Below are positions 6,904 to 15,182 of a stretch of DNA of 31,129 bases, in pieces. A program made the translations under genes and the position numbers. The stretch is taken from the NCBI GenBank assembly GCA_937906455.1, contig CALCYT010000049.1, positions 1 to 31,129 on the forward strand, given 5' to 3'. The notes beneath the pieces are model-generated. The model was not told the DNA's origin and did no database searches. It saw only the letters and a list, made by a program, of their open reading frames with translations. Origin of the DNA: an uncultured Bacteroidales bacterium. GTDB taxonomy: Bacteria > Bacteroidota > Bacteroidia > Bacteroidales > F082. Within the stretch, counting starts at the first letter, position 1. Each line of letters starts with the position of its first letter.

Positions 6904-7935
6904 TCAAGCGTTTTCAAACTGTTTCAGGAATCTTAAGTCGTTCTCGAAGAACATTCTGAGGTCGTTGATTTGGTATTTCAGCATGGCGATACGCTCCACG
7001 CCCATGCCGAAAGCGAAACCTGTATATTCCTCAGGATCTATATTACTGGCTTTCAATATGTTAGGGTCGCAGATGCCGCAGCCCATGATTTCCACCCAGC
7101 CGGTATGTTTACATATGTTACAACCTTCGCCTCCGCAGATGTTACATGAGATGTCCATCTCCGCCGACGTCTCGGTGAACGGGAAATACGACGGGCGGAA
7201 ACGCACTTTGGTACCCTCTCCGAAATATTCCTGGACGAAATGGTAAAGCGTCTGCTTGAGGTCGGCAAACGACACATTTTTGTCGATATAAAGTCCTTCG
7301 ATCTGATGGAAGATACAGTGTGCGCGGGCGGAGATAGCCTCATTGCGGAACACGCGTCCCGGGGCGATGATGCGGATAGGCATTTTGTTTGCTTCCATAG
7401 CTCGCACCTGCACGCTTGAGGTATGAGTACGCAGCAGCACATCAGTGGGCTTGTTCTCGTTAGGGTTCTTGCTGATGAAGAAAGTGTCCTGCATGTCGCG
7501 TGCCGGATGGTCGAGAGGGAAATTCAAGGCGGTGAACACATGGTAGTCGTCTTCAATCTCGGGGCCGTCGGCTATCACGAAGCCGAGACGCCGGAAGATG
7601 TCGTTGATTTCCTCGCGCACCACGGACAAAGGGTGACGGGCGCCACTCATGGCATCGACAGGCAGGGTGAGGTCGAGGTCAGTCTTGCTCTCGCCGGTGG
7701 TCTCAAACTGTTTCTGCTGCTCATCGACGATGGTCTGTATTGTGTTTTTCAGCTCGTTGAGACGCATTCCCATCTCCTTGCGCATCTCGGGAGCCACCTG
7801 TTTGAACTCGGTGAAAAGCTCCGTCAAGGCACCTTTTTTGCTAAGGTAGGCTATACGGAACTGTTCAAGGGCATCTTTGTTCTCAGCCTTGAACGTCTTA
7901 ACTTCCGCAAGAATTTGTTCTATTTTCTCTTTCAT
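6904..7935 (-). CDS. pheS: Phenylalanyl-tRNA synthetase alpha subunit
   Basis: A 343-residue class II synthetase alpha subunit. It has an N-terminal coiled-coil tRNA-binding region (residues 1-85), motif 2 around FRNEAISARAHCIFHQIEGL, and motif 3 in GFAFGMGVERIAMLKY. A cysteine-rich insert (CNICGGEGCNICKHTGW, about residues 266-282) is a probable zinc knuckle seen in many bacterial PheS proteins. It charges tRNA-Phe together with PheT, which is not in this window. Its start overlaps the stop of the upstream cyclophilin gene (ATGA), so it is the last gene of a four-gene run. Confidence 0.97.
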   Translation of the reverse strand: MKEKIEQILAEVKTFKAENKDALEQFRIAYLSKKGALTELFTEFKQVAPEMRKEMGMRLNELKNTIQTIVDEQQKQFETTGESKTDLDLTLPVDAMSGARHPLSVVREEINDIFRRLGFVIADGPEIEDDYHVFTALNFPLDHPARDMQDTFFISKNPNENKPTDVLLRTHTSSVQVRAMEANKMPIRIIAPGRVFRNEAISARAHCIFHQIEGLYIDKNVSFADLKQTLYHFVQEYFGEGTKVRFRPSYFPFTETSAEMDISCNICGGEGCNICKHTGWVEIMGCGICDPNILKASNIDPEEYTGFAFGMGVERIAMLKYQINDLRMFFENDLRFLKQFENA

Positions 7936-8555
7936 TTCAAAATTTCCATTGAGATTATTGTGACAGGTTCGACAGGAACGTCCATGTAGCCTGTTTTCAC
8001 TGCGGCGATTTTGTCAACAATATCAAGACCTTCGGTCACTTCGCCAAACACGGTATAGTCGCCGTCAAGATGAGGTGTTCCGCCTGTGGTTTGGTAGGTC
8101 TGGCGTTGTTTCGCGCTGAACACCTTGCCGTAACGAGTCTCAAACATATTGAGTTGTGTCTCGTTCCACACCTGGCCTTGGACAATATAAAACTGTGAGC
8201 CGCTCGACATCTTCTGCGGGTTCACCTGGTCGGCTTGTCGCGCCGCCGCCAAAGCTCCTTTTTTATGAAAATGATTAGGCTTGAACTCCGCCGGGATGCG
8301 ATAGCCCGGGTCCTGACGGCCGTCGGCGTTTTGTCCTCCCTGAATCATGAAATTCTTGATGACGCGGTGGAACGGAGAGCCGTTGAACCATCCTTCGTTG
8401 ACTAATTTGATGAAATTGTCGCGATGCAGCGGCGTGTCGTTATAAAGCATCACCGTGATGTCGCCATAGTTGGTCTTAATCAAGACTTTAGTCTCGTTTT
8501 GTGCTTGAGTTGCCATACCTAAAAAAACGCAAAGTGTTAATAATATTTTTTTCAT
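7932..8555 (-). CDS. Secreted cyclophilin-type peptidyl-prolyl isomerase
   Basis: A 207-residue protein with a Sec signal peptide (MKKILLTLCVFLGMATQAQ, cleaved after about residue 19) and one cyclophilin domain that isomerises prolyl bonds in exported proteins. Recognisable elements are VLIKTNYGDITVMLY, PFHRVIKNFMIQGG (the FHRVI...FMIQGG active-site block), SGSQFYIVQG and VFGEVTEGLDIVDKI. It overlaps pheS by 4 nt and lies 3 nt after DUF4270, so the isomerase is probably made together with a secreted lipoprotein. The periplasm is the likely location. Confidence 0.93.
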   Translation of the reverse strand: MKKILLTLCVFLGMATQAQNETKVLIKTNYGDITVMLYNDTPLHRDNFIKLVNEGWFNGSPFHRVIKNFMIQGGQNADGRQDPGYRIPAEFKPNHFHKKGALAAARQADQVNPQKMSSGSQFYIVQGQVWNETQLNMFETRYGKVFSAKQRQTYQTTGGTPHLDGDYTVFGEVTEGLDIVDKIAAVKTGYMDVPVEPVTIISMEILK

Positions 8556-8558
8556 TTC

Positions 8559-9854
8559 TCAATCATTAATCAGTGAATAAACTATTTCAAGACGGATACG
8601 TTTGTCGAGGCTGTCGCTTTGCGGACCATAGAAAGCCCAGCGATGCGGCGACGACGAGCCTTGGTCAACGTAAATCAGCAGTCCGTTGCAATTTGTGGCG
8701 TAAGTGCCGTTTTTGATTACATTTTGGACATATTCGGTGATTCTGAACCACACGACATCGTCGGTTTTGTTGTAGCTGCCGCCATAGTACTCTGAGCCTA
8801 CGTACTGGTCGGGGAGTATAACATAAGCGGTGTCGGCGTCGAATTTAGCTCCTGCGGCCACCAGTTTCGATGGCGGGCTGTACATCGCGGTGTCGGTCAC
8901 GGCACCCGACAGAACAAGTTTGGCATCGTTGATGGCAACGTTATTATTCAGTGCGTCGGCCCATTCTTGAAGGTTAGGGAACTTTACATAGACTCTTGTG
9001 CCGGCGGCACCTTGAACATACAGTTTGTTATTTGCCACAGTATCGTTGAATATTATTTCAGAATCCGAGTAATCGTGGGCATAATGGTTAAACCTCACAT
9101 CTGCGGAGGTGACTCTGAAATCATAGCTAAGTGTATCGGTATCATTATGATAATAGATACGCAGATTAGTGTAGCTATGGGTCAGATTGAACGCCACCGC
9201 TGATGCCGCGACAGCGTTTTTCTCGCATGTCACATGCAGGCCCTTGAAGGCTTCTTTGAAGTCGTCGTTATCTTCGTAAGAGCCGTTTATAAGTTTCTCA
9301 GCCAGCGATATATCGATTGGGACACGCAGCACGCCTCTGTCGATTGTGGTGTCAGCCGGTGTCAGCGGGCGAGGCACGAAAGTGTAGTCAGCCAGCACAT
9401 CCGGCAAGCATTCGAGGGTCATATCCGATTTGTAAGTCGAGTCGGAATACATCTCTTCGTTTATCTCAAACACATTGACGGTCAATTGTTTATCGGTAGT
9501 ATCGCCATAATAGCCGTTATATGTGAGGTAAAGCACCATAGAGTCGGCCACTGCGCCTTCGCCCCAATGCAGTGCGCTGGTGCTGAGCGAGAACTGTGTG
9601 TAGAAATCGAAGTTGGAGTTGCCGAACACAGGGTCGTTCATATTGCCTATGAAGGCATAGTTAAGCAGTTTAGTACTCAGCGACGGCACGGTGAAAGTGC
9701 TTGTCACGATGTCGTTCTGGTCGTTGAAAGCCACTGTGACGAGGCTGTTTGTCGGCTGTAGGTCGTTGCCGATTGTCTCAGGTTTTTTCCTGCATGCCGA
9801 AAGACTTGTCAGAGCAATGAGAAATATCAGTGTCAGAACACGTGTTTTTGTCAT
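8559..9854 (-). CDS. DUF4270 family lipoprotein
   Basis: A 431-residue exported protein. The signal ends in a lipobox (LTSLSAC, Cys21), so it is likely a lipoprotein. The mature part begins RKKPETIGNDLQP, the conserved DUF4270 opening, and is beta-strand-rich. Its function is not established. In Bacteroidota, DUF4270 genes commonly follow a stand-alone GT5 'glycogen/starch synthase' gene, exactly as here (4-nt ATGA overlap), which suggests a shared but unknown task, possibly in cell-surface glycan handling. Confidence 0.9.
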   Translation of the reverse strand: MTKTRVLTLIFLIALTSLSACRKKPETIGNDLQPTNSLVTVAFNDQNDIVTSTFTVPSLSTKLLNYAFIGNMNDPVFGNSNFDFYTQFSLSTSALHWGEGAVADSMVLYLTYNGYYGDTTDKQLTVNVFEINEEMYSDSTYKSDMTLECLPDVLADYTFVPRPLTPADTTIDRGVLRVPIDISLAEKLINGSYEDNDDFKEAFKGLHVTCEKNAVAASAVAFNLTHSYTNLRIYYHNDTDTLSYDFRVTSADVRFNHYAHDYSDSEIIFNDTVANNKLYVQGAAGTRVYVKFPNLQEWADALNNNVAINDAKLVLSGAVTDTAMYSPPSKLVAAGAKFDADTAYVILPDQYVGSEYYGGSYNKTDDVVWFRITEYVQNVIKNGTYATNCNGLLIYVDQGSSSPHRWAFYGPQSDSLDKRIRLEIVYSLIND

Positions 9855-10654
9855 AATGTCACTATCTTATCATAAAAATCGTTATAAGCGTCAACGTAAT
9901 TTTCTTCACCTTGGTATTCGAGGATAGGTTTATTTAACGATCTGGCGTATTTTTCAACGTCAGGATTGACGTTAGGGCTTGCTATAACGATGCCGTCGGC
10001 GAAGTCGAGTGCCGATTTCTGGATGTTAGCGTATATCGGGTTTTTGAGCCATTTTATCTCTTTTGCGATGATTCCCGGCATCTTGAGTTTCTTGTCGTAT
10101 CCTTTGCGAAAGGCGCCTTGGAAGTCATCATCGTAGAGAGAATATACCACTTTTGAGTCGCTGAACAGCGGGTTATCCTTGAATGCCCGTTTGATGTATA
10201 GTGGCACGAGCGATGTCATCCAGCCGTGGCAATGAATGACATCGGGAGGCCAGTTGAGTTTTTTCACCGTCTCGATGACGCCGCGCGAGAAAAACACGGT
10301 ACGGTCGTCGTTATCCTCAAAAACAACGCCGTCTTTATCAGCCACTGTCGTTTTTCTCTTCGTGAAGAAATCATCGTTGTCGATGAAATAAATCTGTATC
10401 CTGGCTTTTTGTATTGAAGCCACTTTGATAATCAGCGGATGGTCGGTGTCGTTGATAATCATATTCATACCCGAAAGGCGAATCACCTCATGCAGCTGGT
10501 TGCGGCGCTCGTTGATATTGCCGAAGCGCGGCATGAAGATGCGTATTTCCTTTCCTTTTTCCTGAATCCCCTGCGGTAAGTATCTGCCAATCAAGGACAT
10601 CGGAGTCTCTTTGAGATACGGCGTGATTTCTTGGTGGATAAATAATACCTTCAT
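9851..10654 (-). CDS. Stand-alone GT5 starch/glycogen synthase N-terminal domain
   Basis: A 267-residue protein matching only the N-terminal Rossmann domain of glycogen/starch synthase (GT5): VLFIHQEITPYLK replaces the usual 'SxExxPxxKxGGLxD' block, followed by VIHCHGWMTSLVPLYIK, the conserved H-x-H-x-W segment that binds glucan. The C-terminal nucleotide-sugar domain is absent, and the KxGG motif that binds ADP-glucose is not preserved, so normal glycogen synthase activity is doubtful. This short form is typical of Bacteroidota and is normally paired with DUF4270. I avoid calling it glgA. A -7 box lies 20 nt upstream of the start. Confidence 0.88.
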   Translation of the reverse strand: MKVLFIHQEITPYLKETPMSLIGRYLPQGIQEKGKEIRIFMPRFGNINERRNQLHEVIRLSGMNMIINDTDHPLIIKVASIQKARIQIYFIDNDDFFTKRKTTVADKDGVVFEDNDDRTVFFSRGVIETVKKLNWPPDVIHCHGWMTSLVPLYIKRAFKDNPLFSDSKVVYSLYDDDFQGAFRKGYDKKLKMPGIIAKEIKWLKNPIYANIQKSALDFADGIVIASPNVNPDVEKYARSLNKPILEYQGEENYVDAYNDFYDKIVTL

Positions 10655-10673
10655 TGTGTCGAAAATTAACTTA

Positions 10674-10681
10674 CAAAATTA
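10674..10681 (-). promoter_or_regulatory. -7 box for the glgA-like/DUF4270/cyclophilin/pheS run
   Basis: On the minus strand this reads TAATTTTG, a TAnnTTTG match 20 nt before the start codon at 10654. No clear TTTG at -33; the upstream DNA is A+T-rich. Confidence 0.5.
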
Positions 10682-10726
10682 AGCAATTTTTTTTGAATAA
10701 TGTAAAAAAATTTTAAAAAATTCGTT

Positions 10727-11293
10727 CTATGCCCCACTTTTGACTCTATTTTCCAATCTTTGGTACCATTTTTCGCCGAATTTCCTTATCAGAGGCTCTC
10801 TCAGGAACTTATACAGCGGTATGCCTTCTTTTTCGCCATGTCGTTTCGCGGGCACGCACACGCTCCACTCGTGATACATTATATACGTGAAGCCGTCTTT
10901 TTCCATCAGTCTGATGGGATATAGATGGCAGCTGATGGGTTTCCAGAAGTCTATTTTCCCTTCTTTGTAAGCCTTTTCGATAGCGCATAGTGCCGTGCCG
11001 TTGTCATGAAAATACACGAAGGCGCATTCCTCGCCGTTGACGAGCTGTGTCGTCAGTCCGCCGAAGTCGTCGTAGTCGTAAACATCGTTATCCTCGACGG
11101 CCTTGATTCCTTCAGGACGCATGTACGGCTTGATGTTTTCGAGGTTTTCCTCAATGATGCCGACCTCATCAGGCTCAAGAGGCGCACCGGCGTCGCCGGC
11201 AACGCAACATTCTCCCTTGCATCGCGCAAGCTGACAGCAGAAACGAGCGTTCAGAAACTCGTCGGTAACTATTACATTGTCGATTATAATCAT
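10727..11293 (-). CDS. DUF3109 family cysteine-rich protein
   Basis: A 188-residue cytoplasmic protein of the DUF3109 family, function unknown. It has a dense cysteine pattern: FCCQLARCKGECCVAGDAGAPL near residues 18-39, then ECAF, ALCAIE, ISCHLYPIR and WSVCVPA. The first cluster resembles the CxxxxCC metal-binding pattern of the YkgJ-type zinc/iron-chelating family, so a metal or iron-sulfur site is plausible. The -7 box ends only 4 nt before the ATG, which predicts a leaderless mRNA. It is divergent from topA. Confidence 0.88.
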   Translation of the reverse strand: MIIIDNVIVTDEFLNARFCCQLARCKGECCVAGDAGAPLEPDEVGIIEENLENIKPYMRPEGIKAVEDNDVYDYDDFGGLTTQLVNGEECAFVYFHDNGTALCAIEKAYKEGKIDFWKPISCHLYPIRLMEKDGFTYIMYHEWSVCVPAKRHGEKEGIPLYKFLREPLIRKFGEKWYQRLENRVKSGA

Positions 11294-11297
11294 GATG

Positions 11298-11305
11298 CAA
11301 AGATA
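11298..11305 (-). promoter_or_regulatory. -7 box of DUF3109, leaderless arrangement
   Basis: The minus strand reads TATCTTTGCATCATG, where TATCTTTG is the -7 box and ATG is the start codon. Transcription would begin at or next to the start codon. The heptamer array directly upstream takes the place of a normal -33 box. Confidence 0.6.
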
Positions 11306-11310
11306 CGAAA

Positions 11311-11357
11311 TTTAGTTTAGAGTTTAGAGTTTAGAGTTTAGAGTTTGGGGTTTAGAG
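11311..11357. repeat. TTTAGAG heptamer tandem array
   Basis: A leading TTTAG, four TTTAGAG units, one TTTGGGG variant and a final TTTAGAG. It lies between the DUF3109 start and the topA promoter, within the 322-bp intergenic region 11294-11615. The rest of that region holds the topA -7 box, one palindromic element and A+T-rich sequence with no gene. Confidence 0.85.
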
Positions 11358-11459
11358 CAGTATTTTTTGAAAGTTGAAAGTTTGAAGTGTAAGTTGTTGA
11401 ATATCAATTATGTTGAAAATTTTTTCATTTTTTGCTTCATTTTTAAAATAATTATGTAG

Positions 11460-11467
11460 TAACTTTG
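11460..11467 (+). promoter_or_regulatory. -7 box of topA
   Basis: TAACTTTG matches TAnnTTTG. A TTTG lies at 11431-11434 but 25 nt away, longer than usual. The predicted transcript carries the palindromic element 11482-11590 in its leader. Confidence 0.5.
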
Positions 11468-11481
11468 CAGCGCGAAAAAAG

Positions 11482-11590
11482 GTCACTCATTCCGAGTGAA
11501 GCGGAGCGGAATCGAGAAACTCCTGCAATTGAGTTTCTGATTAATTGTTTGGAGGGGATTTCTCCACTCCCTTCGGTCGGTCGAAATGAC
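11482..11590. repeat. Palindromic element, topA leader copy
   Basis: A divergent member of the CGTCATTTCGA family, inverted relative to the others: GTCACTCATTCCGAGTG at the left and CGGTCGGTCGAAATGAC at the right, with GGCGGA-type stems (AAGCGGAGCGGAATCGAGAAA) and GGGATTTCTCC inside. It ends 25 nt before the topA start, so the mRNA leader should fold into a long hairpin. Confidence 0.75.
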
Positions 11591-11615
11591 GGGAATTATA
11601 AATTAAAATTTTGTT

Positions 11616-13931
11616 ATGGTAAAGAATCTTGTGATAGTTGAGTCTCCGGCAAAGGCTAAGACAATTGAAGGCTTTTTGGGGAAAGAGTTTACAGTAAAAT
11701 CGAGTTACGGACATGTTAGGGATTTGAACAAATCGAGTCTGAGTTTGGACATGGAGCATGGCTTCCGGCCTGAATATGAGATTCCTGACGACAAGAAACA
11801 TCTTGTTGCAGAGCTTAAGAAGCTTTCGAGCGGTGCCGACATGGTATGGTTGGCATCCGATGAAGACCGCGAGGGAGAGTCGATATCATGGCATCTTTTC
11901 GAGACGTTAGGTTTGAGTGACGACAAATACCGCCGCATTGTGTTTCATGAAATCACGAAGCCGGCCATTTTGCATGCCATTGACAACCCGCGTAAGATAG
12001 ACATGGATTTGGTGGCGGCACAGCAGGCGCGCCGTGTCCTTGACCGTTTGGTGGGTTACGAGCTGTCGCCGCTTCTCTGGAAGAAGGTGAAGCCGGCACT
12101 CTCGGCAGGTCGTGTGCAGAGCGTGGCGGTGCGTCTCATTGTGGAGCGCGAAGAAGAGATCAAGAACTTCGTGAACAGCAGTGCCTACCGCGTCACAGCC
12201 AACTTCTCGTTCACCATCGACAACCATGAATACCAGCTGTTTGCTGAGCTTCCGGCACGTTTCGACAAGGAAGAGGATGCCTATCAATTCTTGGAAGAGT
12301 GCAAGAGTGCGGGCTACACCATCAAGGCGGTGGAGAAGAAACCGTTGTCGAAATGTCCGGCACCGCCGTTCACCACATCGACCTTGCAGCAGGAAGCCGG
12401 CAGAAAGCTCGGATTCTCGGTGAGCAACACCATGCGGATAGCCCAGCAGCTCTACGAATCGGGAAAGATAACCTACATGCGTACCGACAGCGTGAACCTC
12501 TCGACCTTCGCCTTGGGACAGGCCAAGAAGGAAATCGAGAACCTCTATGGCGCACAATACGTCAAGACACGCCAGTTCACCACCAAGAGCAAGGGGGCGC
12601 AGGAGGCACACGAGGCCATCCGCCCTACATATCTCGACCAGCAGACCATCAAAGGCACCGCCGACGAGCGTAAGCTGTACGACCTCATCTGGAAACGCAC
12701 CATAGCATCGCAAATGGCTGACGCTCAGATAGAAAAGACCGTCGTCAACATTGACATATCCAACTCTGACAAAGATTTCGTGGCATCGGGCGAGGTGGTG
12801 TTATTCGACGGATTCCTCAAAGTCTATATCGAGAGCGTCGATGACGAAAACGGCGAGAACGTAAACAACATGCTTCCGCCGATGAGAGTGGGGCAGGTGC
12901 TCGATTTAGACAAGATGGAAGCGCAGCAACGTTACGCGCGCAAGCCTTTCAGATACACCGAGGCAAGTCTCGTCAAGAAGATGGAGGAGCTCGGCATCGG
13001 CCGTCCTTCGACATACGCCCCGACCATCTCTACCATACAGAAGAGGGAATATGTGGAAAAGAAAGACATCGCAGGCGAGACACGCACCTACAAGGTTTAC
13101 ACTCTCAAAAAGAATAAAATCACTGAAAAGACCGGCAAGGAAAACATCGGCTACGAAAAGGCCAAGTTAGTGCCGACAGACATAGGAATCCTCGTCAACA
13201 AGTTCTTGCTCAACTACTTCGAGACGATTATCGACTATAACTTCACCGCCAACGTGGAGAAGGAGTTCGACAAGATTGCCGAAGGACGCTGCGAGTGGAA
13301 CAAGATGATTAAGGATTTCTACAAAGACTTCCACAAGACCATCACCGAGACATCCGACAACTCAGGCAAGTTCAGCGGCGAGAAGCTCCTTGGCGTTGAC
13401 CCTGTGTCGGGCAAGAACGTATATGTGAAGATCGGACGTTTCGGTCCAGTGGCACAGATTGGCGACACCGAATCGGACGAGAAGCCTCGTTTCGCCGGCT
13501 TGCACAAAGACCAGAGCATAGAGACGATAACCCTTGACGAGGTGTTGGATTTGTTTGCGTTCCCGCGTACCATAGGCGAATACGAAGACGCTGAGATTCA
13601 GGTTGCCATCGGGCGTTTCGGTCCGTATATCAAGCACAAGAACGCGTTCTACAGCCTCTCGAAGCTCGACGACCCGTCAACGGTAAGTTTCCAGCGTTGC
13701 GTCGAAATAATAGAGAACAAACGCAAATCGGACGCCGACAACGTGGTGTCAACATTCCCTGAAGATGACGATATGAAGGTGCTGAGAGGCCGTTTCGGAA
13801 TCTATATCTCCTACAAAAAGGCCAATTATAAGATTCCGCGCGCTTACGATGCGAATAATCTGACATATCAAGACTGCATGGACATCGTCAACGACCCGAA
13901 TAACGCGTCGAAGAAAAGGGGGAGGAAGTAG
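11616..13931 (+). CDS. topA: DNA topoisomerase I
   Basis: A 771-residue type IA topoisomerase that relaxes negative supercoils. The TOPRIM domain starts at VIVESPAKAKTIEGFLG and carries DEDREGE (about residues 90-96). SAGRVQSVAVRLI is the conserved core helix, and Tyr287 in KITYMRTDS is the catalytic tyrosine. From about residue 590 there are repeated Topo_C modules (KIGRFGPVAQIG, AIGRFGPYIKHK, RGRFGIYISYKK) instead of the Cys4 zinc fingers of E. coli TopA, as is usual in this phylum. It ends in a basic tail (KKRGRK). A heptamer array and a terminator follow directly. Confidence 0.98.
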   Translation: MVKNLVIVESPAKAKTIEGFLGKEFTVKSSYGHVRDLNKSSLSLDMEHGFRPEYEIPDDKKHLVAELKKLSSGADMVWLASDEDREGESISWHLFETLGLSDDKYRRIVFHEITKPAILHAIDNPRKIDMDLVAAQQARRVLDRLVGYELSPLLWKKVKPALSAGRVQSVAVRLIVEREEEIKNFVNSSAYRVTANFSFTIDNHEYQLFAELPARFDKEEDAYQFLEECKSAGYTIKAVEKKPLSKCPAPPFTTSTLQQEAGRKLGFSVSNTMRIAQQLYESGKITYMRTDSVNLSTFALGQAKKEIENLYGAQYVKTRQFTTKSKGAQEAHEAIRPTYLDQQTIKGTADERKLYDLIWKRTIASQMADAQIEKTVVNIDISNSDKDFVASGEVVLFDGFLKVYIESVDDENGENVNNMLPPMRVGQVLDLDKMEAQQRYARKPFRYTEASLVKKMEELGIGRPSTYAPTISTIQKREYVEKKDIAGETRTYKVYTLKKNKITEKTGKENIGYEKAKLVPTDIGILVNKFLLNYFETIIDYNFTANVEKEFDKIAEGRCEWNKMIKDFYKDFHKTITETSDNSGKFSGEKLLGVDPVSGKNVYVKIGRFGPVAQIGDTESDEKPRFAGLHKDQSIETITLDEVLDLFAFPRTIGEYEDAEIQVAIGRFGPYIKHKNAFYSLSKLDDPSTVSFQRCVEIIENKRKSDADNVVSTFPEDDDMKVLRGRFGIYISYKKANYKIPRAYDANNLTYQDCMDIVNDPNNASKKRGRK

Positions 13932-13934
13932 TTG

Positions 13935-13973
13935 TTAGCTATTAGCTATTAGCCATTAGCCATTAGCCATTAG
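13935..13973. repeat. TTAGCYA heptamer tandem array after topA
   Basis: TTAGCTA twice, TTAGCCA three times, then TTAG, starting 3 nt after the topA stop and ending just before a terminator stem. Each TTAG carries TAG on this strand and TAA on the other. With a 7-bp period, stops therefore fall in all six frames. Confidence 0.9.
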
Positions 13974-13978
13974 TTTTT

Positions 13979-14029
13979 AATCTCCGGGATGTAACTTTTG
14001 TTGCATTGTTGGAGATTTTTTTGTTTTTT
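13979..14029 (+). terminator. Rho-independent terminator after topA
   Basis: AATCTCC (13979-13985) pairs with GGAGATT (14011-14017), followed by a long T-rich run to about 14037. The loop is long (25 nt), so it may be a modest terminator. Confidence 0.6.
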
Positions 14030-14060
14030 TTGTTTTTGTAATAAAAATATCCTATCTTTG
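14029..14060 (+). promoter_or_regulatory. Promoter of the membrane protein at 14087
   Basis: TTTG (14029-14032), a 20-nt spacer, then TATCTTTG (14053-14060): a complete TTTG-N20-TAnnTTTG promoter 26 nt before the start codon. Confidence 0.8.
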
Positions 14061-14086
14061 TGGCTTGAAACTTTAAATTATTTATC

Positions 14087-14698
14087 ATGAAAAAACTCGA
14101 CATTAAAAATGTGCTTACCGAAGGCGTAGGCATTGGCACAAAGAACTTTGTGTCGCTCGTGCTGGCATCAATTTTGTATTGTGTCACAGTGTGGATTCCT
14201 TATCTCAATGTGGGAACGACCATCGCCATGATGTCAATTCCGGTGGAGTTAAGCAAGGGCAACGTCATCAACCCGCTCTTCATCTTCGATGCGAAATATC
14301 GCAAGAACATGGGAGAGTTCTTCATCCTCCTCGGCTTGATGGGTATGGCAATGGTTCCGGCATACTTCATGGGTATCATCCCGGGAATTGTGTTGAATTT
14401 GGCCTGGGCTTTGGCAATCTTTTTGTTCATCGACCAAGACCTTCGCGCTCTTGAAGCCCTCCGCAAGTCAAACGAACTGACATACGGCAACAAATGGCGC
14501 ATGTTCTTCGTCAGCTTGATAATCAATCTGGCTTTGATGATTGTGATTTGCATCCTTGAGGCTTTGTTAGGCGACACAACATTGGGTAACATCTTGTTAA
14601 TCATCGTGTTACTGCTTTGGGTTCCTATTGATTTGGGATGCAACGCCGTCATTTACAAACAACTGACAACACCTGAAGAGGAAGTTCAGGTTGAATAG
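14087..14698 (+). CDS. Uncharacterised multi-pass membrane protein
   Basis: A 203-residue protein that I do not recognise. After a short cytoplasmic start (MKKLDIKNVLTEGVGIGTKN) it has about five or six hydrophobic segments, near residues 21-50, 80-100, 100-125, 145-165 and 170-190, and a short acidic tail. The Gly/Pro-rich segment FMGIIPGIVLNLAWALAIFLF and the polar loop DQDLRALEALRKSNELT are reminiscent of small bacterial membrane proteins with a repeated helical hairpin. It has its own strong promoter and terminator, so it is a single-gene unit. No pathway can be inferred. Confidence 0.85.
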   Translation: MKKLDIKNVLTEGVGIGTKNFVSLVLASILYCVTVWIPYLNVGTTIAMMSIPVELSKGNVINPLFIFDAKYRKNMGEFFILLGLMGMAMVPAYFMGIIPGIVLNLAWALAIFLFIDQDLRALEALRKSNELTYGNKWRMFFVSLIINLALMIVICILEALLGDTTLGNILLIIVLLLWVPIDLGCNAVIYKQLTTPEEEVQVE

Positions 14699-14701
14699 AC
14701 T

Positions 14702-14726
14702 TTAGACCTTAGACGTTAGACGTTAG
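14702..14726. repeat. TTAGACS heptamer tandem array
   Basis: TTAGACC, TTAGACG, TTAGACG, TTAG, starting 3 nt after a stop codon. The last TTAG is the outer arm of the terminator at 14723-14754. Confidence 0.85.
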
Positions 14727-14761
14727 TGGCGGAAGATGATTTTTTCGCCACTAATTTTTTT
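14723..14761. terminator. Bidirectional terminator between convergent genes
   Basis: TTAGTGGCG (14723-14731) and CGCCACTAA (14746-14754) form a perfect 9-bp stem followed by seven T. The right arm contains the stop codon of the minus-strand DUF1893 gene, so the stem serves both transcripts. Confidence 0.85.
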
Positions 14762-15173
14762 GCATTTTCGATACCTTTTCCGTGATTTTTTGAAATGCCT
14801 CCATGGGGTCGTCGATGGCAAGACACAGCGTCTCCATCGGACAAAGACCGTCGCCGGTGCGGTTTATGATTCTGTCAACCTTTTTATCAAAATAATATTT
14901 AATATTATGATTTTCAAACACTTTGATGGCTGGCTCGGAAATAATCTGAGTGTGAACTTCTTTGATTTCGCCTGAAGCCATGAGGAGTGCAGCCGCCTTT
15001 CCGATGACTTTGTCGGCAACGGAAGCACCCTTCAGGAAGCCTTTTTTCTCTGTCAGGAGATGCAAAAGAGGTTTCACACCACGCTCTTTGGAGGTGAAAA
15101 CGTCACCGCCTGACACCACAGCCAAGGTGGAATCAGTCGATTTTAAAAGAGATTTGGTTTGTTCTAACGACAT
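14751..15173 (-). CDS. DUF1893 domain protein (deaminase-like fold)
   Basis: A 140-residue protein filled by a DUF1893 domain: TLAVVSGGDVFTSKERGVKP, GASVADKVIGKAAALLM and IINRTGDGLCPMETLC are the family's conserved blocks. The family (structure TM1506) has been placed in the cytidine-deaminase-like fold, but its reaction is unknown. GTG at 15185 would add four residues encoded in the palindrome; I prefer ATG at 15173 (MSLEQTK). It is transcribed in the same direction as the ECF gene, 73 nt downstream of it, with a long hairpin between. Confidence 0.88.
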   Translation of the reverse strand: MSLEQTKSLLKSTDSTLAVVSGGDVFTSKERGVKPLLHLLTEKKGFLKGASVADKVIGKAAALLMASGEIKEVHTQIISEPAIKVFENHNIKYYFDKKVDRIINRTGDGLCPMETLCLAIDDPMEAFQKITEKVSKMQKN

Positions 15174-15182
15174 ATTAATTCT

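Noticed and set aside
9851..10654. Functional glycogen synthase (glgA)
   Set aside because: Only the N-terminal half-length domain is present, and the ADP-glucose KxGG motif is not kept.
11907..12713. 268-aa open frame antisense to topA
   Set aside because: Overlaps a certain gene; the composition is a reflection of topA codon bias, with no recognisable domain.
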